From JAPOUP01 sp026708635 (GTDB taxonomy: Bacteria > Pseudomonadota > Alphaproteobacteria > Rhodobacterales > Rhodobacteraceae): DNA of 64,000 nt. How positions within the stretch are numbered: position 1 is the first letter of the stretch; every line of letters starts with the position of its first letter. A program made the translations under genes and the position numbers. The notes under the pieces were generated by a model. That model had not been told where the DNA came from. It worked only from the letters and a program-made list of their open reading frames with translations, and ran no database searches. Shown piece by piece: positions 9,728-18,209 of the stretch. Location: NCBI GenBank assembly GCA_965200115.1, contig OZ241336.1:3100001-3164000 (forward strand), in the 5' to 3' direction.

Positions 9728-11014
9728 TCAGACCTCCTCGATCCGGATCGCTACCGGCTTGCCTTCGATGACATCGGTGGTTTCGATGCCCGAAAGAGCC
9801 GTTTCAAGATCCTCCTGGTTGGTCCTGTGTGTGACGAATATCACCGGCGCGGTCGCGGTGTCGTGGCGGTATTGCCGCATCCGGTCGATCGAAATGGATG
9901 CGTCTCCCAGCACGCCAGCGACCTTGGCCAGCGCTCCGGGCCTGTCCTGGAGCTGCATCCTGACGTAATACCGTGCGGTCGAGGCGGATTTGGACCTGGG
10001 GATTTTTTTGAGCGAGTTCGCCGGCCGTCCGAACGTTGGTACGCGAACGCCACGCGCGAGATCGACGATGTCCGAGACAACCGCGCTCGCGGTTGGCCCG
10101 GAGCCAGCCCCGGCCCCGCGAAGTACGATCTGGCCGACGCTGTCTCCCTCCAGCACCACCATGTTCGTTCCGTCCTCGAGCTGGCCCAGGGGACTGTCGG
10201 CCGGAACGAGGCAGGGAGACATCCGTTGTTCGAGGCCCCGCTCGGTGATCCTTGCGACGCCCAGGAGTTTGATGCGGAATCCCATATCCGCGCTTTGGCG
10301 TATGTCCTCAATCGTTATGCGCGAGATTCCCTCCACCTCCACGCCGTCAAAATCGACCCGGGCGCCGAAGGCGATCGCCGATAGGAGGGCCAGTTTGTGC
10401 CCCGCGTCAATTCCACCGACATCCAGATTCGGATCCGCTTCCAGGTATCCAAGGCCGTCGGCTTCCGAGAACGCCTCCTCGTAGGTAAGGCCGGCGCCCT
10501 GCATCCGGGTGAGGATGTAGTTGCAGGTGCCGTTCATGACACCCATCACCCGGATGACCCGGTTTCCGGCCAGTCCTTCCGTCAATGTCTTTACGACGGG
10601 AATGCCGCCGGCCACGGCCGCCTCGAACCTGAGAGCGACACCGGCCGCTTCAGCGGTCTCGGCCAGGATCTGGCCGTGATGCGCGAGCATGGCCTTGTTG
10701 GCGGTAACAACGTCCCGGCCACTCGAGATGGCCGTCTCCACCGCGGCCTTCGCCGGGCCGTCCACTCCTCCGATCAACTCCAGAAGGACGTCGACGTCTT
10801 CGCGGCCCGCGAGGGCGGCCGGGCTCTCTTCCCACTCGTACCCCTCCAGCCGCACCGCCCGGTCCCTGGCGCGGTCGCGGGCGCAGACGGCCGTTATTTC
10901 AATCGGCCGTCGGGCGCGGGCGGCCAAAAGGTCCCCGTGGCGCTGAAGGATTCCGATTACGCCGCTGCCAACGGTGCCGAGACCGGCTACGCCAAGACGA
11001 AGTGGAGTGGTCAT
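9728..11014 (-). CDS. hom: Homoserine dehydrogenase
   Basis: NAD(P)-dependent reduction of aspartate semialdehyde to homoserine, the branch point to threonine and methionine. 428 residues from the second ATG. The Rossmann motif GVAGLGTVGSG is at residues 8-18. The middle catalytic domain has TANKAML, GIPVVKTL, MGVMNGTCNYIL and GGIDAGHKLALL. A C-terminal ACT domain (about 345-425, QLQDRPGALAKVAGVLGD) probably gives threonine feedback control. Start 11014 is preferred over 11026 because GGAGAG lies just upstream of it. The gene heads the hom-glpX-recJ group. Confidence 0.95.
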   Translation of the reverse strand: MTTPLRLGVAGLGTVGSGVIGILQRHGDLLAARARRPIEITAVCARDRARDRAVRLEGYEWEESPAALAGREDVDVLLELIGGVDGPAKAAVETAISSGRDVVTANKAMLAHHGQILAETAEAAGVALRFEAAVAGGIPVVKTLTEGLAGNRVIRVMGVMNGTCNYILTRMQGAGLTYEEAFSEADGLGYLEADPNLDVGGIDAGHKLALLSAIAFGARVDFDGVEVEGISRITIEDIRQSADMGFRIKLLGVARITERGLEQRMSPCLVPADSPLGQLEDGTNMVVLEGDSVGQIVLRGAGAGSGPTASAVVSDIVDLARGVRVPTFGRPANSLKKIPRSKSASTARYYVRMQLQDRPGALAKVAGVLGDASISIDRMRQYRHDTATAPVIFVTHRTNQEDLETALSGIETTDVIEGKPVAIRIEEV

Positions 11015-11116
11015 GTGTCTCTCCATTACCGGGACCGGGCTCCGGTCCGGCCAGTGGGACGGCGCTCCGACCTCAACCGCCGGTGAGTCATTGGAACGGC
11101 CGTCCGCTTGCCGGAC

Positions 11117-11371
11117 TCAGATATCCCTATCAGCCATTTCCTCAAGAGTCTTTCCGCGTTCACGGAGGCGCTGGACCCGTTCCATCAGAATGTCGTCCTC
11201 TGATTCCGTAGGCCGCTGTTTGTCCACCGCCGCCCGCAGATGGGTGGAGGGAACCAGTTCGGGATACTCCGCGTTCCTGCCATCATCCGTGATCGCGGCG
11301 TCGAGCTGTGGAAACTGATCGCACCCGCAAAGCGGGACCGAAAGGAGTACTGGGAAAATTACCTGTCGCAT
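11117..11371 (-). CDS. Small lipoprotein, conserved hypothetical
   Basis: 84 residues. Short hydrophobic signal MRQVIFPVLLSVPLCGC with a lipobox-like LCGC, so Cys17 should be lipidated. The mature part has a tyrosine-proline patch (AEYPELVPSTHL) and a helical C-terminal half (DDILMERVQRLRERG) that could form a short coiled coil. The pattern C-x-F-P-x-L-D...YP-x-L-x-P resembles small hypothetical lipoproteins I have seen in Rhodobacterales near this locus, but I cannot name a family. It lies about 100 bases upstream of hom on the same strand and may be in its operon. Confidence 0.6.
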   Translation of the reverse strand: MRQVIFPVLLSVPLCGCDQFPQLDAAITDDGRNAEYPELVPSTHLRAAVDKQRPTESEDDILMERVQRLRERGKTLEEMADRDI

Positions 11372-11822
11372 CGGTTGCGCCGTCCCGCTTTTCCGCCAAC
11401 CTAAGCTTGGGATCGGCTGGAGACAACCGACCGGGGCGAACTGGGGTGTGCGCCGGATTTTTTCACGGACTCCCGAATTCAGCCCTGATCGTTGATTCGC
11501 TGGCTGTCTTGATGTCCCCGGCGTGGCTGGGGCGGCTTTGCTCCGGATCCGCCGGCAAGTAGGGCAATCACGGCAGGACCGAGGAGGATGGCGGACATTC
11601 GGAACGAAGGCGGGGATCCTTCCCGGTGCCGGCCCGCGGGTCGTCGGCCTTCGAGGACCGTCTCAACCGCGACGCCCGGCGGCAGCGTGAGCCACATCCC
11701 GAACTGGTTCCATGGTCTGGAGTATCTTCAGGCCGCGGTGGCGGCGATGGAGCGGGACCCGCCTGCGAGTCCCCTTATAATAGCACCCTTTTTGGGAAGG
11801 ATCCCACTTACGTTTTTAAGAG
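11372..11822. other. Intergenic region, no gene supported
   Basis: About 450 bases between the small lipoprotein and the YwgA-like gene. Small frames on both strands lack protein character. An AT-richer patch with CCTTATAATAG at about 11772-11782 looks like a -10 hexamer but has no good -35 partner. It marks the change from the housekeeping block to an accessory block. Confidence 0.35.
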
Positions 11823-12359
11823 TCAGCCGGCGTCCGCCCTGATGCGGTCAAGCTCCTCTACGGCATTACGGGCATTCGGTTCCGAAACATGGGGTTTCAG
11901 ACGACGCAACTCTCTGGCCCGTCCTTCGACAGATCCATCACCGGAGTTTGGATTCAGGGTGACGAACAGGGCCGTTGTCAGCCGCTCCAGTTCCGCGACT
12001 CTTTTTTCTCCGAGGCGCTCGGCCACGAAATCCAGTGCCTTTTGGTGCCTGGCAAGGGTCTTGGGATGCCGTTCCTGGATCTCCTTCCCCCGTTTTGTCG
12101 TGACAAATTTGGGTCCGTACGAATGCTGGACCTCAAGTCCCAGAAGTTCATCCGCCCGAAGCGCGGTCAATTCGTCCCGCAGGTCGAATGAAAAGGGGCC
12201 GTGCTTGTACATCACAAAATCGAATCCCAAGGGAACCTTAAGAAGCTCCTGAAGGACATATCCGGACTTCTGGATGTGGGTCTCTCCGCACCAGCTTCCC
12301 CTTTCTTTGAGTTTGTCCGTCAGGGACAGGATGATGGACGCTCTTGCAAGGCGTTCCAT
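11823..12359 (-). CDS. YwgA-like / SocA-type antitoxin-domain protein
   Basis: 178 residues, mostly helical with a winged-helix look. MERLARASIILSLTDKLKE, then GETHIQKSGYVLQELL and MYKHGPFSFDLRDEL, the last matching the Y-x-H/Y-G-P-F/Y-S motif of YwgA and phage-associated SocA/DUF4065-like proteins. The frame is open upstream, but AAGGAGGAG lies about ten bases before ATG 12359, directly after the stop of the HD-domain gene, so the two are translationally coupled. In Bacillus subtilis ywgA is likewise beside ywfO, an HD phosphohydrolase gene. Its role is unproven; a regulator or neutraliser of the HD enzyme is one reading. Confidence 0.6.
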   Translation of the reverse strand: MERLARASIILSLTDKLKERGSWCGETHIQKSGYVLQELLKVPLGFDFVMYKHGPFSFDLRDELTALRADELLGLEVQHSYGPKFVTTKRGKEIQERHPKTLARHQKALDFVAERLGEKRVAELERLTTALFVTLNPNSGDGSVEGRARELRRLKPHVSEPNARNAVEELDRIRADAG

Positions 12360-12361
12360 GG

Positions 12362-13672
12362 TTATGTCTCCTCCTTGTTGGGGCAAATGATGGTCTCCCG
12401 ATGATCCTGAAGCCACTTCCGTGCCGCTTCATGGATGCAACGTTCGGCAAAGACAGTGTCAATCGATACAACCGGGACCTGTTTGATGGCTGCCGACTTG
12501 GAGAGAGAGGACACAATCGTTCCGTCACGAAGCTCAACGGGAAAGTCCGGCTGGCCGACTGGCTGGGGATATGTGTCGCGTTTGAAAAGATCTTCGCCAA
12601 ACTGTTTTGAAAGGGCTTCATAAACCCTTGCGGCCGCTTCCGGATTGATCTCTGTATCCTGCGGGTTGCGCTCATACAGCACTTTGAAGTGCTGGCGACC
12701 CACAATTCGGCTAGCGTGCGGACACGTAGCGGCCTCCTTCAACAGGGCAGCCATGACCTCGTTATCCGTCAGGGCGAGATGGTCATCGAGATCGGTGGAG
12801 AAGCGGCCATTCGGCAGCCATTCCCGAAGAAAGTCCATCAGGTGAATGTCATAGATCCGGCGCACGGGGTGAAAGTAGACCTGTGCGTACATGAAATACC
12901 GGGCCAGCATGAGCGCTTCGGCTGAATGCAACCCCCCTTCCGAAACGCCGAGCATGGGCTCGCCCGGCTCCGATCCATCACCCTCCTGCGGTGAGGGAAG
13001 GATCCGGAGCGTGTCGAGCAGTCGGTAGTGATCAAACCTGCCGTAGGCAACGCCCGCATGATGGGAATCACGCAATAGGTAGTCCATGCGGTCCACGCCA
13101 AAAGCGTCACCGGTGATGATTTCCGAGAGGATCGCCTCCCAATTGGTAAAATCGAGATCCCTGGCTTCTTTCTTGCCGAGGGCAAGCTTGACGATGTCCC
13201 TGGCTCGAAGGGGCGGAGTCAGCCCTTCCCAGATTTCCCGCATCTTGTCACTCTCAATGATCGCGCGGGTCATCCGTTCGTGGTTCCAGCCTTTGGGCAA
13301 CAGCTCCCTTTCGGCGGCATGGGAGAACGGTAGGTGACCGACATCGTGGCACAGGGCCGCCATGCGCAGGACCGTTCGCCAGTAGGATAGCTTGGTTTGG
13401 TCCGGGATTTCCTTAATATGGTTTCGAATGGCGTCCGAGACGTGTTCCGGGCGGGTGATGACATCGAAGGCCCGGCTGGCAAGCTCCATCACGCCCAGCG
13501 AGTGCTCGAAACGCCTGTGGGTTGCGCCGGGGTAAACAAAGTGCGTCAAGGCCAGCTGGTGGATATGGCGCAGTCTTTGAAAGGGCCGCGAGTCAACAAC
13601 CTGCCGTTCATCGCCGCCCAACCTGACAAAGACGTGAATGGGATCACGGATTTCGTGCTGGGTCTTGGTCAT
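12362..13672 (-). CDS. HD-domain dNTP triphosphohydrolase-like protein (YwfO/SAMHD1-like)
   Basis: 436 residues. The HD superfamily metal ligands are clear: HRRFEHSLGVMELA (52-65), CHDVGHLPFSH with the HD pair at 109-110, and GVDRMDYLLRDSHHAG near 195-210. The N-terminus EIRDPIHVFVRL and the RPFQRLRHIHQL helix match YwfO/EF1143-type enzymes, which cleave dNTPs to nucleoside and triphosphate. Related dNTPases act in dNTP pool control and in phage defence. Its stop lies two bases before the start of the YwgA-like gene. The pair sits in an accessory patch, so transfer is likely. Confidence 0.85.
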   Translation of the reverse strand: MTKTQHEIRDPIHVFVRLGGDERQVVDSRPFQRLRHIHQLALTHFVYPGATHRRFEHSLGVMELASRAFDVITRPEHVSDAIRNHIKEIPDQTKLSYWRTVLRMAALCHDVGHLPFSHAAERELLPKGWNHERMTRAIIESDKMREIWEGLTPPLRARDIVKLALGKKEARDLDFTNWEAILSEIITGDAFGVDRMDYLLRDSHHAGVAYGRFDHYRLLDTLRILPSPQEGDGSEPGEPMLGVSEGGLHSAEALMLARYFMYAQVYFHPVRRIYDIHLMDFLREWLPNGRFSTDLDDHLALTDNEVMAALLKEAATCPHASRIVGRQHFKVLYERNPQDTEINPEAAARVYEALSKQFGEDLFKRDTYPQPVGQPDFPVELRDGTIVSSLSKSAAIKQVPVVSIDTVFAERCIHEAARKWLQDHRETIICPNKEET

Positions 13673-14074
13673 TCTGCATCGTGAGGCGGGGTGCCCGCAA
13701 AGCTGGCTGCCAAGGCAGGGACAGTAGCGTACGACGCGACGACGAAATAAGGCATGAACCCTCTATGGCACGCAATGGATCCCGCCGCAACTCGGACGGC
13801 CCCTGGCATACAATCGACAAACCGAGAACCCTATGCCGTGCGACGATACGAAGGCGTTCGATAGCGAGGCGCGGCACCGGGTGCGTAGGCACCGCGAGTC
13901 GCTGTGGCCGGCCGGCGACGGCGGCATGATTCTCATTCTCGGCAAGGATGAGGACGGCAAGACGGATGATCTGCAGGACATTCTGGTGCGTGTGGACGAG
14001 GAATTCTCACGCACGACGAACCGGCGGACCGGACCGGCTTGCGTCGTGGCGCGTTCCGGGGCATCGGTTGCGGC
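13673..14074. other. Intergenic region with a possible gene remnant
   Basis: From ATG 13833 one plus-strand frame reads MPCDDTKAFDSEARHRV..., then GGMILILGKDEDGKTDD and ILVRVDEEFSRTTN up to about 14035. After that it turns into low-complexity Arg/Gly/Ser sequence while the real membrane-protein gene proceeds in another frame. The first 65 codons look protein-like and could be the remains of a short upstream gene, but no family was recognised. Nothing else is supported. Confidence 0.3.
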
Positions 14075-14455
14075 ATGGACGGACGTGGATGGATCGCGCG
14101 GAATGGTTTCCGGACGCTGGCGCCGCTCTGGCTGCCGGCCGGGGTGGTGGCGCAGGCGGTGCTCCGGTTCGGGGCTTCGGGCGTCGCGTTCGCGGATGCC
14201 GGGGAGGCGATGGTGGCACTTGGGTCGCTCGCCGTCACCGTCCCCTGCGGTCTGCCGCTCGCGCTCGGCTGCCGCCGGCTGTGGTGTCTCGGCTACCGGC
14301 GCGCGGCCTGGACGGCGGGTGTCGGGCTGGGCGTGCTGACGGTTCCGACCGTGGTTGTTGCCGGGTTGCTTGGCCCGGTGGCGATCGCGATCGGTGCGGC
14401 GGTGCTTAGCCTGCCGGTGTGGATCGCCTGGCTATGGCTTGCGCGGCGCGGCTGA
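14075..14455 (+). CDS. Small integral membrane protein
   Basis: 126 residues from MDGRGWIARNGFRTL. Three or four hydrophobic segments are visible: about 16-34 (LWLPAGVVAQAVLRFGASG), 45-63, 75-98 (TAGVGLGVLTVPTVVVAGLL) and 100-122 ending in WIAWLWLARRG. No catalytic motif. The frame is open upstream to 14039, but the start at 14075 gives a plausible basic N-terminus before the first membrane segment. It lies beside, and convergent with, the PIN toxin gene. No family name can be given. Confidence 0.5.
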   Translation: MDGRGWIARNGFRTLAPLWLPAGVVAQAVLRFGASGVAFADAGEAMVALGSLAVTVPCGLPLALGCRRLWCLGYRRAAWTAGVGLGVLTVPTVVVAGLLGPVAIAIGAAVLSLPVWIAWLWLARRG

Positions 14456-14532
14456 GCGCGGCTGGCGATGGGCCGGCAGCGCAGCAAGCCAGTGCGCTGA
14501 CCGGGGGACGGCGATACGAATCCTGCGGTCGG

Positions 14533-15102
14533 TCAGATCGCCGTATCGTGCCGTCGCAGCAGGGATATCGTCCGGCTCAGGCAGAGCCGTTCGAGGGCAG
14601 CCAGATAGGCACCGATCGACCGGGGCGGGCGGCGCAGCGCCGCACGGTGACCGCGAACGGTGTCCAGCACGGCATCGGCTTCGGCCTCGAACAGTTCGGC
14701 GACGAAGTCGTCGGGGTGCAGCGCGACAGGCCCGTGGGGCGCCAGCCGCTCGGCGGGGAAATCACGCAGGTTGCGGGTGACGATGATATCCGCGCCGCCA
14801 ACGACGGCGGCAGCCAGCACATGGCGGTCGCCGGGATCGGGTAGGTCAAGGTTGGCGGCAAGGGCCTCGTAACCTGTCACAAGCGCGTCGGGGAAATAGC
14901 CGTCCATGACCGCGCGGGTCCTCTCCAGCACGCCGGCCTCGATATCCGGCCGGTCGTCGAGCAGGCTGCGCATCCATTCTTCATGGATTACGGCGCTCCA
15001 GAGCGGCGTATGGAGATGGCGGTCGGCAAGGCGCAGCAGAAGGTGGCGCAGACCGGCCGGATAGAGGGCATTGGCGTCGAGCAACGCCGTGGGAGGGGGC
15101 AT
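14533..15102 (-). CDS. PIN-domain toxin (VapC-like ribonuclease)
   Basis: 189 residues. PIN fold with acidic metal-binding residues: TALLDANALYP (Asp9) at the first strand, HEEWMRSLL (Glu pair) in the helix after strand 2, DPGDRHVLAAA and IIVTRNLRDFP (Asp) further on. PIN toxins are Mg-dependent endoribonucleases, usually neutralised by a partner encoded just upstream. Here the HTH antitoxin gene ends three bases before this start. The C-terminal 50 residues (RPPRSIGAYLAALERLCL) form an added helical segment that is common in this COG1569-like group. Active-site residues look complete. Confidence 0.8.
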   Translation of the reverse strand: MPPPTALLDANALYPAGLRHLLLRLADRHLHTPLWSAVIHEEWMRSLLDDRPDIEAGVLERTRAVMDGYFPDALVTGYEALAANLDLPDPGDRHVLAAAVVGGADIIVTRNLRDFPAERLAPHGPVALHPDDFVAELFEAEADAVLDTVRGHRAALRRPPRSIGAYLAALERLCLSRTISLLRRHDTAI

Positions 15103-15105
15103 CGG

Positions 15106-15555
15106 CTATTGCAGGCCGAGTTCCTGGTCGCGCGCGGTCAGTTCGTCGAGCGCCTCGCGGCGGCGGGACTCCGTCTCGCGGCGCCATGCGAGGATATCCC
15201 CGGCGCGGACGCGGCGGTGCGAGCCGACCTTGCGGCAGGGAATCCGCCCCGCGTCCAGAAGCTGGACCAGATGCGTTCGCGACACCCGCAACAGCTCAGC
15301 CGCCTGCCGCGTGGTCAGTTCGGCGTCCAGGGAGGTGAGCGCAACGCCCTTGCCATGCGCCATGCGGTCGAGAATGTCCCGGAGCAGCCGCACCGCCGGC
15401 GTCGGCAGAACGACGGTCTCGTCGCCGAACCGGGCGGATACCGGCCGCGTGCCGTCGATAAGCGCCTCAAGCGCCCTGCCAGCACGCTCCGCAAGCGCCG
15501 CGTCGCCTTCGCTCGGGATGTCATAGGGTGTGTCCGCCACCGTCGTCGTTTCCAT
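15106..15555 (-). CDS. Excisionase-type HTH antitoxin partner of the PIN toxin
   Basis: 149 residues from METTTVADTPYDIP. Residues about 80-120 form a MerR/excisionase-like winged HTH (ELTTRQAAELLRVSRTHLVQ, then LLDAGRIPCRKVGSHRRVR). Such proteins bind their own promoter and neutralise the adjacent PIN toxin. The frame continues upstream to 15621, but GGGAGAGACCGG just before ATG 15555 marks the start. The stop is followed three bases later by the toxin ATG, which is a classical antitoxin-first operon. The N-terminal 60 residues probably contact the toxin. Confidence 0.75.
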   Translation of the reverse strand: METTTVADTPYDIPSEGDAALAERAGRALEALIDGTRPVSARFGDETVVLPTPAVRLLRDILDRMAHGKGVALTSLDAELTTRQAAELLRVSRTHLVQLLDAGRIPCRKVGSHRRVRAGDILAWRRETESRRREALDELTARDQELGLQ

Positions 15556-16172
15556 TCCGGTCTCTCCCTCTCCTTGGCGGACAATGACTCGTAAGTGCCG
15601 TAAATGCAACAAGTGGCGCAAATGACACTTCGGGCCCGGCTTGACGCGGGGCCCGCGTGCGGTCGCGGCCGGGCGGTCCGCGCGGCACGGGGGGCGAATG
15701 CGGGGCCTTGTTGACGACGCGATGGTTGGGTCTCCCGGGCTTGACGCCCCGCGCGTTCCCCTCCGCGTGCCTCGTGATCCTGAAATCGGGTGCCGCTTCA
15801 GGGAACTTCTCGATTCCAGACACTCGCCTTGCCAGTATGGCGCTGATCGCGATGCCGACGGGCGTGAACGTTTGGTTCCGCTCCGACGGCAGGCTAAGCC
15901 GTGAGCGTGTAGCCCATGTCTACTGGAGCGTGGCGCAAAAAATGGTTTGGCGCCTGAACGGGACCGGTCCCCTCGAAACCCGCATGACCCGATCTCAATT
16001 CCGGTGGCTCGGTATGCCAGGCGGAGTCGATGTCCGTGTTCGACCGAAATCTAACGGTGGGAAATCGATTGTCGACAGCCTCGGGCCTCGTGATGTGGTA
16101 TGCGGTTGCGCATCGCAGTCGACTGAATCAATAATGGGACAGTCGACATTGTTGGCTGTTGGCGAGAGACCG
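15556..16172. other. Region upstream of glutamate dehydrogenase
   Basis: About 620 bases. The glutamate dehydrogenase frame happens to stay open back to 15657, but the added residues match nothing and would extend the enzyme by 172 residues, so I treat it as non-coding. The toxin-antitoxin promoter must lie near 15560-15640, which includes the short repeated words AAATGCAACAAG and CAAATGACAC. Nothing else is supported. Confidence 0.4.
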
Positions 16173-17606
16173 ATGGACAGGATTTCAAACGAGCCGACGT
16201 TTCGCGAGTCCGTGGACTTGATGTTCAGCAGAGCGGTAGCGCTTATGGATCTGCCGCCGGGGCTGGAAGAGAAGATCCGTGTCTGCAATTCAACCTATAT
16301 CGTTCGGTTTGGGGTCCGGTTGCGGGGCCAGATCCAGACATTTGTCGGATATCGTTCGGTCCATTCCGAACATATGGAGCCCGTAAAGGGAGGCATCCGC
16401 TATGCGACGGGAGTCGATCAGGATGAGGTGGAGGCGCTCGCGGCACTGATGACCTATAAATGCGCTCTGGTTGAGGCTCCTTTCGGGGGATCCAAGGGTG
16501 GGCTCCGCATCGATCCGAAGCTGTATGAGGATTACGAGCTGGAGATGATAACGCGCCGTTTCGCCTACGAACTGGCGAAGCGTGACCTGATCAATCCCTC
16601 ACAGAACGTCCCGGCTCCCGATATGGGGACCGGGGAACGCGAAATGGCATGGATCGCCGACCAGTACAGCCGGATGAACACGACCGATATCAACGCGCGT
16701 GCGTGTGTCACCGGTAAGCCAATAAATGCCGGCGGTATCGCGGGGCGGGTCGAGGCGACCGGACGTGGTGTTCAGTACGCGCTGCGGGAGTTCTTCCGGC
16801 ATCCCCGGGATGTTTCGAAAACGGGCTTAAGTGGCGGACTGGACGGCAAAAGGGTCGTTGTCCAGGGGCTTGGCAATGTAGGTTACCATGCCGCGAAATT
16901 TCTACGTGATGAGGATGGCTCCAGAATCATTTGCGTTATTGAGCGCGACGGTGCGCTTGTTGACGAGAGCGGGCTCGACGTGGACGCGGTGCGTGACTGG
17001 ATAGGGAGTCACGATGGCCTCCGCGGATATCCTGGTGGAAACTATGTCGAGGACGGCGCGAGAGCGCTCGAGCACGAATGCGACATCCTGATTCCGGCGG
17101 CGCTTGGGGGTGTGATCCACGCGGATAATGCCAGTGCGATAAAGGCTTCACTTATCATTGAAGCGGCGAACGGGCCGGTGACCGCCGGAGCGGACGAGAT
17201 CCTCAGGAAGAAAGGAACGGTAATCATTCCGGATATGTACGCGAATGCCGGCGGTGTCACGGTGAGCTACTTCGAGTGGGTCAAGAACCTCTCGCATATC
17301 CGATTCGGCCGTATCGGGCGACGTCAGGAAGAGGCAAGGCACCAGTTGATCGTGGACGAAATACAGAGGCTTTACGAGAATCTGGGAGATAACGGCTCAT
17401 TGGCCCCGGACTTCAAGGAAAAATACCTTCGCGGAGCGGATGAGCTGGAACTCGTTCGCTCGGGGCTCGACGACACCATGCGTATCGCCTACCAATCCTG
17501 TTCACAGGTCTGGAACGAACGCGATGATGTGACCGACCTGCGAACGGCCAGCTACCTGGTGGCTATTGACCGTATCGCCAAGAGTTACCGCGCCAAGGGT
17601 CTATAG
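16173..17606 (+). CDS. Glutamate dehydrogenase (Glu/Leu/Phe/Val family)
   Basis: Interconverts glutamate and 2-oxoglutarate plus ammonia with NAD(P). 477 residues from MDRISNEPTF. N-terminal substrate domain with GGIRYATGV, ALMTYKCALVEAPFGGSKGG (the Lys residues bind substrate) and VPAPDMGTG. The Rossmann domain has VVVQGLGNVGYHAA. The C-terminus has ANGPVTAGAD and IPDMYANAGGVTVSYFEW. The start was chosen because upstream codons have no family similarity; its ribosome site (GGCGAGAGAC) is only moderate. The NAD versus NADP preference cannot be read reliably. It stands alone, with a short DUF6151-like gene 25 bases downstream. Confidence 0.93.
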   Translation: MDRISNEPTFRESVDLMFSRAVALMDLPPGLEEKIRVCNSTYIVRFGVRLRGQIQTFVGYRSVHSEHMEPVKGGIRYATGVDQDEVEALAALMTYKCALVEAPFGGSKGGLRIDPKLYEDYELEMITRRFAYELAKRDLINPSQNVPAPDMGTGEREMAWIADQYSRMNTTDINARACVTGKPINAGGIAGRVEATGRGVQYALREFFRHPRDVSKTGLSGGLDGKRVVVQGLGNVGYHAAKFLRDEDGSRIICVIERDGALVDESGLDVDAVRDWIGSHDGLRGYPGGNYVEDGARALEHECDILIPAALGGVIHADNASAIKASLIIEAANGPVTAGADEILRKKGTVIIPDMYANAGGVTVSYFEWVKNLSHIRFGRIGRRQEEARHQLIVDEIQRLYENLGDNGSLAPDFKEKYLRGADELELVRSGLDDTMRIAYQSCSQVWNERDDVTDLRTASYLVAIDRIAKSYRAKGL

Positions 17607-17631
17607 AGAAGGATCGGGGGGTTCCGTCAGT

Positions 17632-18015
17632 ATGGGACATTCGTGCCGGTGCGAGGTGCGGGCGGAACTGCGCGGGGCCATGGCGCGGAACGGTAGCCAC
17701 GCTCTCTGTCATTGCGCTGACTGTCAGGCATTCGCCAAATCCCCGGGGGTGGTAGGGGTGCTCGACCGGAACGGGGGAAGCGCGATTTACCGGGCGCTTG
17801 CGGGGAGGCTTGCTTTTGCGCGGGGCAAGCTCTGGCTGGCACTCGCCCACCCGCGGATTTCGGTTTATCCCGCGTTCGCCGCCGTGCCGTTCTCCGGCAT
17901 CTGGCGGGTGTTAGGTCTTCCGCCCGGCAGTTCGCCCTTCCTCAACGTCGGCAAACCTGTCGTGGCTCCGTATGTCCTGACAGTCGACAGGTGCCGCGCG
18001 GTTTGTGACGTGTGA
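17632..18015 (+). CDS. DUF6151/GFA-like zinc protein, internally shortened
   Basis: 127 residues. CRCEVRAELRG at the N-terminus and CHCADCQAFAKSPG after it supply the Cys residues of the first zinc site of the GFA-like DUF6151 group. The C-terminus GSSPFLNVGKPVVAPYVL also matches that family's end. The central part, which normally holds a W/R-Y-A-x-C-C-x-T-P motif, is missing, and the protein is about 70 residues shorter than usual. It is therefore probably an internally deleted, perhaps non-functional copy. It follows glutamate dehydrogenase closely on the same strand. Confidence 0.5.
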   Translation: MGHSCRCEVRAELRGAMARNGSHALCHCADCQAFAKSPGVVGVLDRNGGSAIYRALAGRLAFARGKLWLALAHPRISVYPAFAAVPFSGIWRVLGLPPGSSPFLNVGKPVVAPYVLTVDRCRAVCDV

Positions 18016-18209
18016 GTTCGGACTTTGTCGAGGCTTTCAACGCGGCCCTACCCCGGTTCACCGAAACAGGTTGTTTAACGGTTTTGTGTCGGCTAGATGA
18101 TGGAACCTGCGCCTCGAAGGTGATCATCGAGCGTTCGGCGCTCGATTCCGGTTCAGACGAGGACGATGACCCCGGCATCTCGCCCAAGGCCAATGCACGA
18201 CGACGTTAA
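18012..18209 (+). CDS. Small hypothetical protein (doubtful)
   Basis: 65 codons from a GTG at 18012 that overlaps the preceding stop by four bases (GTGTGA). MSSDFVEAFNAALPRFTETG is amphipathic and protein-like, with an acidic middle (SGSDEDDDPG) and basic tail. It overlaps the possible start of the hydroxylase gene. The overlap suggests translational coupling, but no family was recognised and it could be chance. Confidence 0.25.
   Translation: MSSDFVEAFNAALPRFTETGCLTVLCRLDDGTCASKVIIERSALDSGSDEDDDPGISPKANARRR

Noticed and set aside
13833..14339. Plus-strand 168-codon frame overlapping the small membrane-protein gene
   Set aside because: Only the first 65 codons look protein-like; the rest is a shadow of the membrane-protein frame. 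It is kept as a possible remnant in the intergenic entry.
15657..16172. 172-residue N-terminal extension of glutamate dehydrogenase
   Set aside because: The enzyme family starts near MDRISNEP. The extension has no similarity or signal features and the upstream start lacks a ribosome site.
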